Assembly: GCA_945861705.1 (NCBI GenBank)
Contig: CAMAVM010000018.1
Location: forward strand, 1 to 59,608
Source: Methylomagnum ishizawai
GTDB lineage: Bacteria; Pseudomonadota; Gammaproteobacteria; Methylococcales; Methylomonadaceae
Length of the DNA: 59,608 bases
Reading direction: 5' to 3'
Under the pieces are notes generated by a model. That model searched no databases. It was not told the DNA's origin and was given only the letters and a program-made list of their open reading frames with translations. The position numbers were made by a program, and so were the translations under genes. Shown here in pieces: positions 53,387 to 59,608 of this stretch. Position 1 is the stretch's first letter; each line of letters opens with the position of its first letter.

Positions 53387-55351
53387 ATGCTTAGTGCTGC
53401 CCAACTGGAAATCATCAGCAAATCAAAGCAGTTATCACTCAGCATACGACCAGAAAGATTAGAAACAATCGCTAAACAAACGCAAATTAGCGATTTGTCT
53501 GATGAAGAATTGCTGGTATTCCTGCAAACCTGCAACTCCTTATACCGTAGCGGCGAGCCGCTTATTTCTGATAAGGTTTACGATTCAATCTTTCTGGCTG
53601 AATTGGAAAGACGACACCCCGACCATCCTTACCTACATGCAGTAGAAGCCGAAAAAGCGTTTGCTGGCAAAACAGTCGCCTTACCACAGCGGATGCTGTC
53701 CACCGAAAAAGCCTACACCAAAAGCAGCATCGAAAAATGGCTGTCTAATATTGAGAAAGCCGCACTGGAATTAGAAATCAACCCAGAAACCTTGATATTC
53801 CGAGCAACCCCCAAGCTAGACGGTTTCGCCGCTTTCGACGACGGCAAAATCCTTTACACCCGTGGTGATGGTCGCAAAGGCACGGACATTACCCGCGTAT
53901 TTGAACGCGGCATGATCGTCGGCGGCAGCGGTAAACGTGGGCTGGGTGCGGGTGAAATCGTCGTCAACCAAACGTACTTCAATACCCATTTAGCGGACAC
54001 CTTTGAAAACGCCCGTAATTTCCAAGCCAGCGTCATCAAGGAAAAAGAGCTGGAACCTCATGCCTTGGAAGCCATACAAAACCACGCCGCCGTATTTTAC
54101 CCCTTTTGCGAACTACCGGACTGGCAAGGTTCAGCCACCGAATTAGCCTCAGATTATGAAGCTATCATCGCCAAAGTACACACCTTAGTCGATTACGATG
54201 TTGATGGTGTTGTCTTTGAAGTTACAGATGACCGCATCAAGCAACACTTAGGTGCAACCCGCCACCACCATCGCTGGCAAATTGCTTACAAAAGCAATGC
54301 AGAGACCGCGCAAGTCATCGTATTAAAAGTCACGCCACAAACTTCACGCTCAGGTCGAGTTAATCCGGTCGCCGAACTCGAACCCACCCGTTTAAGTGGC
54401 GCAATGATCTCCCGCGCCACCGCACACCATTACGGCATGGTCAAGGAACAAGGCATAGGTGTAGGAACGCTGATCGAATTGACCCGTAGCGGCATGGTTA
54501 TCCCTAAAATCGAACGGGTGATAACGCCGCAGCCACCGCAAATCCCCGAACATTGCCCCAGTTGCGGAAGCAACCTAGTGTGGGATGGCGATTATCTTTA
54601 CTGCCTAAACACCAGCCAATGTCCAGCACAAATTGAAAACACCATCGAACATTTTTTCAGGACGCTTGCCAATAATGACGGTTTTGGACAGAAGACCATC
54701 GAAAAACTTCATGCCAATGGTGTTAATTCAGTTTATGCAGTCTATCAACTTACCTTGGAGCAATTGATCGACACGGGTTTTCGCAGCCAGGACGGAAAAA
54801 ACCAGCTTGCCAAAAACCTGCTAGACCAACTCCAACGCAGCCGCACCGAAGCCATAGAAGACTGGCGTTTCCTAGGCGCATTCGGCATTTACCGCATGGG
54901 TTTGGGCAATTGCGAACGCTTGCTACAGCATCATCAACTATTGGATATATTTGAATTAAGCATAGCGGACATCATCCTCATCGAAGGTTTTGCCGAAAAA
55001 ACCGCTACCGCAGTAGTCGAATGTTTGATGCTGATTAAAAAAGATTTTATGAAAATCTATAGTTTAGGTTTCAATCTAATCCAAACGCCTTTGATTACCG
55101 AACAACAGCAAAAATCCAGCCCTATTGCCGGAAAAACCCTTGTTTTCACTGGCACAATGGTACACGGCAAACGCGACGATATGATTAAAGAAGCCAAACG
55201 CTTAGGCGCAAAAGTGGGCACTTCCGTCACCGGAAAAACTGATCTATTGGTAACAGGTGCTGATGTAGGTATAGCAAAAATTTCAGCCGCCAAGGAAAAT
55301 GGCGTTGCAATCGTCAGTGAAGACGAGTATTTGTCACTTTTGAGTTCATAA
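53387..55351 (+). CDS. ligA: NAD-dependent DNA ligase (LigA family)
   Basis: 654 residues. Domain Ia (SLYRSGEPLISDKVYDSIF) precedes the adenylation domain with the catalytic Lys in TPKLDGFAAF (about residue 147) and TRGDGRKGTDIT. An OB fold, a zinc-binding CPSCGS...CLNTSQCPAQ, HhH repeats and a C-terminal BRCT domain (about 580-654, GKTLVFTGTMVHGKRDDM) follow. It is somewhat divergent from E. coli LigA (the usual start of domain Ib is modified), but every catalytic module is there. As no other ligase is seen here, it is probably the replicative one. It lies 7 nt after zipA. Confidence 0.9.
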   Translation: MLSAAQLEIISKSKQLSLSIRPERLETIAKQTQISDLSDEELLVFLQTCNSLYRSGEPLISDKVYDSIFLAELERRHPDHPYLHAVEAEKAFAGKTVALPQRMLSTEKAYTKSSIEKWLSNIEKAALELEINPETLIFRATPKLDGFAAFDDGKILYTRGDGRKGTDITRVFERGMIVGGSGKRGLGAGEIVVNQTYFNTHLADTFENARNFQASVIKEKELEPHALEAIQNHAAVFYPFCELPDWQGSATELASDYEAIIAKVHTLVDYDVDGVVFEVTDDRIKQHLGATRHHHRWQIAYKSNAETAQVIVLKVTPQTSRSGRVNPVAELEPTRLSGAMISRATAHHYGMVKEQGIGVGTLIELTRSGMVIPKIERVITPQPPQIPEHCPSCGSNLVWDGDYLYCLNTSQCPAQIENTIEHFFRTLANNDGFGQKTIEKLHANGVNSVYAVYQLTLEQLIDTGFRSQDGKNQLAKNLLDQLQRSRTEAIEDWRFLGAFGIYRMGLGNCERLLQHHQLLDIFELSIADIILIEGFAEKTATAVVECLMLIKKDFMKIYSLGFNLIQTPLITEQQQKSSPIAGKTLVFTGTMVHGKRDDMIKEAKRLGAKVGTSVTGKTDLLVTGADVGIAKISAAKENGVAIVSEDEYLSLLSS

Positions 55352-55382
55352 CAGGTAACCACAGAAAAACGATATTGCAAAC

Positions 55383-55412
55383 GGCGGAATACATTACGTT
55401 ATTTCGCCCTAC
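55383..55412. repeat. Remnant of the GTAGGGCGG-type repeat
   Basis: A 30-bp stretch GGCGGAATACATTACG ... CGCCCTAC has the same kind of ends as the MITE-like element at 330-494. It lies between ligA and the SoxYZ-like gene. Confidence 0.4.
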
Positions 55413-55447
55413 CTTGCTAAAATAGTCCTCACTACGGAGGAATAACC

Positions 55448-56287
55448 ATGCTATTTAAAATATTTTTTAGGTCATCCATACTGGCTTTACTGGTAGTACC
55501 CGCGCTGTTACATGCTGAAACCCAAAACGAAAACGAGTGGGACAATACCTTAAAAAACCAGTATTTTTCGGGCAAGTCAATTGAAGAATCGACTAACATC
55601 ATTGAATTGGATGCCCCCGTTAGAGCGGAAGATCCTGCTCTGGTGCCATTAAAAATCAACACCAAAATCAAACAAACAGATTCCAGCTATATCAAGAAAA
55701 TACTGGTATTGGTCGATAAAAACCCCTTCCCTTTCGTCGGCGAATTTGAATTCAGCCCACACAGTGGCAAAGCCGACCTTGCGCTGCGAATTCGGGTCAA
55801 CACCTACAGTTATATCCGCGCGATTGCTGAAATGAATGATGGCAAATTGTATATGTCGAAGAAATACGTTAAAGCCAGCGGCGGTTGTTCTGCACCTGTA
55901 GGCGCGGACTTAGATGCCGCCATGCAGCGTCTAGGCAAAATGAAATTCCGTTTGGATGATGGCATTAAAACCAAAGAACCCACGCTGGTGCAACTTTTGA
56001 TAAGTCATCCTAACTTAAGTGGTATGCAGATGGATCAAGTATCACGATTCATCAAAAAATCCCATTTTGTTGAACAAATGAAGGTTTCATTTAACGATAA
56101 ACCGATATTGATTGCAAAAACCGACATCGCAATCAGCTCTGACCCCAACCTTCGATTTTACTTTGTTCCTGATGAAGCTGGCATCTTAAAAGCCGAGATT
56201 TCCGATACCTCCTGTGAAAGTCCAACGGCACGAGATGTGTGCAAAAAAGGCAGTACTTATACGGAAACTTTTGCTATTAATCCCTAA
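55448..56287 (+). CDS. Quinoprotein dehydrogenase-associated SoxYZ-like carrier protein
   Basis: 279 residues with a signal peptide (SILALLVVPALLHA). The first domain is SoxY-like and ends in a Cys motif GGCSAP (about residue 148), where true SoxY has a mobile GGCGG arm. The second domain (about 175-279) is SoxZ-like, so the two subunits are fused. Proteins of this family occur beside PQQ-dependent alcohol dehydrogenases in methylotrophs, with an unknown carrier role; none is adjacent here. A strong GGAGGAA site precedes the ATG. The last 11 nt overlap the convergent pncC gene. Confidence 0.8.
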   Translation: MLFKIFFRSSILALLVVPALLHAETQNENEWDNTLKNQYFSGKSIEESTNIIELDAPVRAEDPALVPLKINTKIKQTDSSYIKKILVLVDKNPFPFVGEFEFSPHSGKADLALRIRVNTYSYIRAIAEMNDGKLYMSKKYVKASGGCSAPVGADLDAAMQRLGKMKFRLDDGIKTKEPTLVQLLISHPNLSGMQMDQVSRFIKKSHFVEQMKVSFNDKPILIAKTDIAISSDPNLRFYFVPDEAGILKAEISDTSCESPTARDVCKKGSTYTETFAINP

Positions 56288-56756
56288 TGCTGCCCTCAAT
56301 TGCCCTGATAACAGTCTGTTTTCTGATTTGATGGCGGTTTCCCGACAGTTGCAGCCTTTCAACTTTTGCATGTCCAGCTTTGTCTTGCCATGCGACATAA
56401 ACTGTTCCGACGGGTTTTTCTGCACTGCCGCCATCAGGTCCTGCTATGCCCGTGACTGCAACCGCCCAATCTGCCTCACTGTTAACCAAAGCTCCCGCCA
56501 CCATTTGTAATGCGGTTTCTGCACTGACTGCGCCGTGCTGCTCTAAAGTTTGTGGGCTTACATCCAGCATTTGCACTTTTGCGCTGTTGCTGTAGGTGAT
56601 AAAGCCACGGTCAAACCAAGTGGAACTGCCCGGCACTTCAGTAATGGCTTGCGCTATCCAGCCGCCCGTGCAGGATTCCGCCGTGGCAATTTTGTAGCTT
56701 TTAGCTTTTAAGCTTTGCCCTAATCGTTCTGCCAGTTCAAATAACGCATTATCCAT
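56277..56756 (-). CDS. pncC: Nicotinamide-nucleotide amidase PncC (CinA C-terminal family)
   Basis: 159 residues, the stand-alone C-terminal CinA domain. ATAESCTGGWIAQAI (residues 24-38) carries the catalytic Ser, and VAVTGIAGPDGGSAEKPVGTVYVAW follows (core TGIAGPDGG). It deamidates nicotinamide mononucleotide to nicotinate mononucleotide, recycling NMN released by NAD-dependent ligase, encoded just upstream on the other strand. Its 3' end overlaps the SoxYZ-like gene by 11 nt, and it is divergent from mutS. Confidence 0.94.
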   Translation of the reverse strand: MDNALFELAERLGQSLKAKSYKIATAESCTGGWIAQAITEVPGSSTWFDRGFITYSNSAKVQMLDVSPQTLEQHGAVSAETALQMVAGALVNSEADWAVAVTGIAGPDGGSAEKPVGTVYVAWQDKAGHAKVERLQLSGNRHQIRKQTVIRAIEGSIRD

Positions 56757-56791
56757 GTGTAGACTCCCTGGAGTTCAGATAAAATAGGCTC

Positions 56792-59359
56792 ATGAGTATA
56801 GAGCAAAAGGCCGCCAACCCGAACACGCCAATGATGCAACAATTTTTACGTATCAAGGCGGAACATCCCGATACCCTCCTGTTTTATCGCATGGGTGACT
56901 TTTATGAGTTGTTTTACGATGATGCGAAAATAGCCTCGCAAATTCTCGATATTACTTTAACCAGCCGTGGTCAATCAGCAGGTGTGCCGATTGCGATGGC
57001 AGGTATCCCCTACCATGCCGCTGAAGGCTATCTTGCCAAACTATTACGGCATGGCGAATCGGTGGCGATTTGCGAACAAATCGGCGATCCGGCAACCAGT
57101 AAAGGCCCAGTTGATAGGAAGGTTGTGCGAATTGTCACTCCTGGCACTGTCACTGATGATGCCTTGCTGGAAGACCGTAAGGATAATTTGCTGGTTGCCG
57201 TGTGTGGTTTTGACAGCAAATACGGCATAGCCAGTCTGGATGTAACCAGTGGACGCTTTGTGTTGCAACAAGTTGATAGCGAAGACCAGTTGCTGAGTGA
57301 AATCGGACGACTTAATCCGGCAGAATTGTTATTCAGCGAAGGCTGGATACTTCCTTTAAGCCTGAAACAACGCGGCGGCTTATGCAGACGACCACCTTGG
57401 CATTTTGAGCCGGAAAGCGCCCGATTACTGGTATTGAAGCAATTCAACGCGTTAGATCTTAAAGGTTACGGCTGTGATAATTTACCTGCCGCCATCGCCG
57501 CTGCTGGCGCATTACTTCAATACATTAAAGATACGCAACAAAGCGCATTGCCGCATATTCAAGGCATTAGCACGGAAAGCAGCAGCGACAGCATAGCTCT
57601 GGATGCCGCCAGCCGCCGTAATTTGGAGCTGGACTTTCACCCGACGGGACAAACAGAATTTACCTTACTGGGCGTACTGGATAAAACCACAACTGCAATG
57701 GGTAGCCGTTGTTTAAGGCGTTGGCTTAACAGGCCATTGCGTGACCATACGGTTCTCAAACACCGCTATGCCTGTATCGCCAGCTTGCTCGATGGCAAGC
57801 TGTACAAAGACGTGCAAATTCACTTACGTCGAGTGGGTGACATCGAACGGATTAGTTCCCGGATTGCCTTGAAATCTGCCCGTCCACGCGATTTGTTGGT
57901 GCTGCGTAATACGTTGGCTGTTTTGCCCGACTTGCAAAGCGTACTGGGTATTTGTGACAACCCTCACCTGACTTTATTGCTGCAAGACATCGGCGAACAT
58001 CCGCAGCTATTGTCGTTATTACAACAGGCTATCGTCGAAAATCCACCCGTATTGATTCGTGATGGTGGCGTGATAGCGACAGGTTACAACCAAGAACTGG
58101 ATGAACTCAGGAACTTAAGCCAAAATGCCGACCAATACCTGCTCGATATGGAAAGCAGGGAAAGGCTGGCAACGGGTATCAACACGCTTAAAGTCAATTA
58201 CAATCGTGTGCATGGCTACTATATCGAGATTTCCCACACTCATGCCAGTAAAATCCCGCCCCATTACACTCGAAAGCAAACCCTAAAAGGTGCGGAACGC
58301 TATATTACTGAGGAATTAAAAGCCTTTGAGGATAAAGTCCTCAGTGCTAAAGAAAAATCGTTGGCTTTCGAGAAAGCCTTGTATGACGAGCTACTGACCC
58401 GAATTTCATTGGACTTACTGCCTTTGCAACAATGTGCCGCCGCCTTGGCGGAACTGGACGTGCTAACCAACTTTGCCGATCGCTCTTACACGTTGAATTT
58501 ATCGCAACCAACACTAAGTGACAGGGCTGGAATCCATATAGAAGGCGGGCGGCATCTGGTAGTCGAGCAGGTATCAGATATGCCGTTTGTCGCCAATGAT
58601 TTGGCTTTATCCAATAAACGCCGGATGCTGGTGATTACCGGCCCGAACATGGGCGGAAAATCGACCTACATGCGTCAAACTGCGTTGATTGTGCTAATCG
58701 CGCATATAGGCTGTTACGTACCCGCCCTTAACCTGATTTGCGGCCCTATCGACAAGATTTTCACTCGCATCGGCGCATCAGATGATTTGGCAAGTGGCCG
58801 CTCGACTTTTATGGTGGAAATGTCTGAAACTGCCAATATTTTACACAATGCAACAGCCAACAGCCTTATCCTGATGGACGAAATAGGCCGTGGCACCAGC
58901 ACCTTCGATGGGCTTTCATTAGCTTGGGCGTGTGCCGATTATCTCGCCAAGGAAACCAAAGCCTTTACTTTGTTCGCCACCCATTATTTTGAACTCACGA
59001 CATTGGCTGACGAGCAAAAAATTATCGCTAACGTCCATCTGGATGCGATGGAGCATGGAGACAAGATCATCTTCCTCCATGCGGTCAAGGACGGTCCCGC
59101 CAACCAAAGTTACGGCTTACAAGTCGCTTCATTGGCGGGTGTGCCACGGTCGGTTATCGAGAAAGCCAAAACAAAACTCAGGCATCTGGAAGATAAAGCC
59201 TATATTGAACAACAGGCAGAATCAGGCACGAACCAACTGGATTTATTCGCCAACCAAGAAAGTCATCCGGCTATTACGTTGCTTGAGGATGTTAACCCTG
59301 ACGAGCTAAGCCCTAAACAGGCGTTGGAGTTGGTTTATCGGCTTAGGGGATTGCTTTAA
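56792..59359 (+). CDS. mutS: DNA mismatch repair protein MutS
   Basis: 855 residues, full length. The mismatch-wedge motif FYELF is in [13 protein letters not shown] (about 34-46). Connector, core and clamp domains are followed by the ATPase domain with Walker [15 protein letters not shown] (about 614-627), Walker [17 protein letters not shown] and the signature histidine region [12 protein letters not shown]. The C-terminal tetramerisation region ends in [17 protein letters not shown]. It recognises mismatches and recruits MutL. The ATG at 56792 is 35 nt from the divergent pncC start. Confidence 0.97.
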   Translation: MSIEQKAANPNTPMMQQFLRIKAEHPDTLLFYRMGDFYELFYDDAKIASQILDITLTSRGQSAGVPIAMAGIPYHAAEGYLAKLLRHGESVAICEQIGDPATSKGPVDRKVVRIVTPGTVTDDALLEDRKDNLLVAVCGFDSKYGIASLDVTSGRFVLQQVDSEDQLLSEIGRLNPAELLFSEGWILPLSLKQRGGLCRRPPWHFEPESARLLVLKQFNALDLKGYGCDNLPAAIAAAGALLQYIKDTQQSALPHIQGISTESSSDSIALDAASRRNLELDFHPTGQTEFTLLGVLDKTTTAMGSRCLRRWLNRPLRDHTVLKHRYACIASLLDGKLYKDVQIHLRRVGDIERISSRIALKSARPRDLLVLRNTLAVLPDLQSVLGICDNPHLTLLLQDIGEHPQLLSLLQQAIVENPPVLIRDGGVIATGYNQELDELRNLSQNADQYLLDMESRERLATGINTLKVNYNRVHGYYIEISHTHASKIPPHYTRKQTLKGAERYITEELKAFEDKVLSAKEKSLAFEKALYDELLTRISLDLLPLQQCAAALAELDVLTNFADRSYTLNLSQPTLSDRAGIHIEGGRHLVVEQVSDMPFVANDLALSNKRRMLVITGPNMGGKSTYMRQTALIVLIAHIGCYVPALNLICGPIDKIFTRIGASDDLASGRSTFMVEMSETANILHNATANSLILMDEIGRGTSTFDGLSLAWACADYLAKETKAFTLFATHYFELTTLADEQKIIANVHLDAMEHGDKIIFLHAVKDGPANQSYGLQVASLAGVPRSVIEKAKTKLRHLEDKAYIEQQAESGTNQLDLFANQESHPAITLLEDVNPDELSPKQALELVYRLRGLL

Positions 59360-59451
59360 GGTGCGTTCTACGCACCAAAATATCGGTATTTGACTAATAA
59401 TACCAATTTCATAAGCAGTGCATTTGTCGTTTTTGGTGCATGGAATGCACC
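59360..59451. repeat. Paired palindromes after mutS
   Basis: GGTGCGT-TCT-ACGCACC (59360-59376) and GGTGCAT-GGA-ATGCACC (59435-59451), each a perfect 7-bp inverted repeat. They match the pair at 20071-20117 and may end the mutS mRNA. Confidence 0.6.
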
Positions 59452-59460
59452 TGACAACCC

Positions 59461-59608
59461 GTAGATACCGTCTTAAAACCCAAGTGTCAAGGCTTATTTT
59501 ACTGCGAAAAGAGGATCAAAAGGTTCGCCTGATTTCAAGATAGCAAAGCTAAGATGAATGAGTTTACGCATAGCGGCGCAGGCGATAGCCTTACCATTCT
59601 TGCCATTG
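59461..59608 (-). mobile_element. 3' end of an IS110-family insertion sequence (right window edge)
   Basis: Exact reverse complement of positions 1-148. It encodes the same transposase C-terminus on the minus strand (stop at 59494-59496) and then the same non-coding end. The element body lies outside the window, so the two copies face each other across 59 kb. Confidence 0.8.

Noticed and set aside
1-59608. tRNA, rRNA and CRISPR arrays
   Set aside because: I looked for T-loop-like segments, rRNA-like sequence and regularly spaced direct repeats and found none that hold up.

Overview
The window looks like a chromosomal stretch of a gammaproteobacterium, most likely a methanotroph or methylotroph of the Methylococcales type (inference). 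The gene order yebC-ruvCAB-ybgC-tolQRAB-pal-cpoB-queE-queC, smc-zipA-ligA and prfB-lysS is typically gammaproteobacterial. A quinoprotein-dehydrogenase-associated SoxYZ-like carrier (55448-56287) and HoxX point to methylotrophic, oxic C1 metabolism. No rRNA, tRNA, CRISPR array or prophage is visible. Both ends are the same 148 bp in inverted orientation, the 3' end of an IS110-family element, so the window probably stops where an assembly met a repeated insertion sequence.

Layout. 1-494: IS110 end, a 5'-deleted PIN toxin remnant and a MITE-like repeat. 500-6090 (minus): a Gfo/Idh/MocA oxidoreductase, then a three-gene signalling operon (PstS-like periplasmic protein, outer-membrane porin, GGDEF/EAL protein). 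6316-7935: selO. 7994-17479 (minus): the Tol-Pal/Ruv/queuosine block, with a perfect 28-bp palindrome between tolA and tolB. 17491-19234: accessory DNA between ruvC and yebC (a TIR-bounded element with a small ORF, an unknown gene, and a RAYT transposase flanked by inverted REP hairpins). 19267-24814: yebC, serB-serA, a TlpA-like thioredoxin, hemJ, and small or broken accessory genes. 24935-29986 (minus): a PilZ protein, a YlqF-type GTPase, and sdhCDAB-sdhE.

30168-37765 is the most interesting part. It holds a candidate stand-alone non-coding RNA with its own promoter and terminator (about 30244-30517). Next to it is a cluster containing HoxX (CO synthesis from a formyl unit) without any hydrogenase genes, a small unknown protein, and a GlxA/AraC regulator broken by a 20-bp tandem duplication. 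The cluster continues with a PNPOx-truncated-globin fusion lacking the usual proximal histidine and an Hcr-like FAD/2Fe-2S reductase. A 67-68-bp element is duplicated upstream of the regulator and upstream of the reductase, which suggests shared control.

37873-42590: an AvaI/BsoBI-type restriction-modification system, whose methyltransferase frame is broken, sits between prfB (with its programmed +1 frameshift) and lysS. 42732-59359: a frameshifted S74-type tail-fibre-like gene, a DMT half-transporter, ftsK, psd, queF, smc-zipA-ligA, the SoxYZ-like carrier, pncC and mutS. Several families of short palindromic repeats are scattered between genes throughout.
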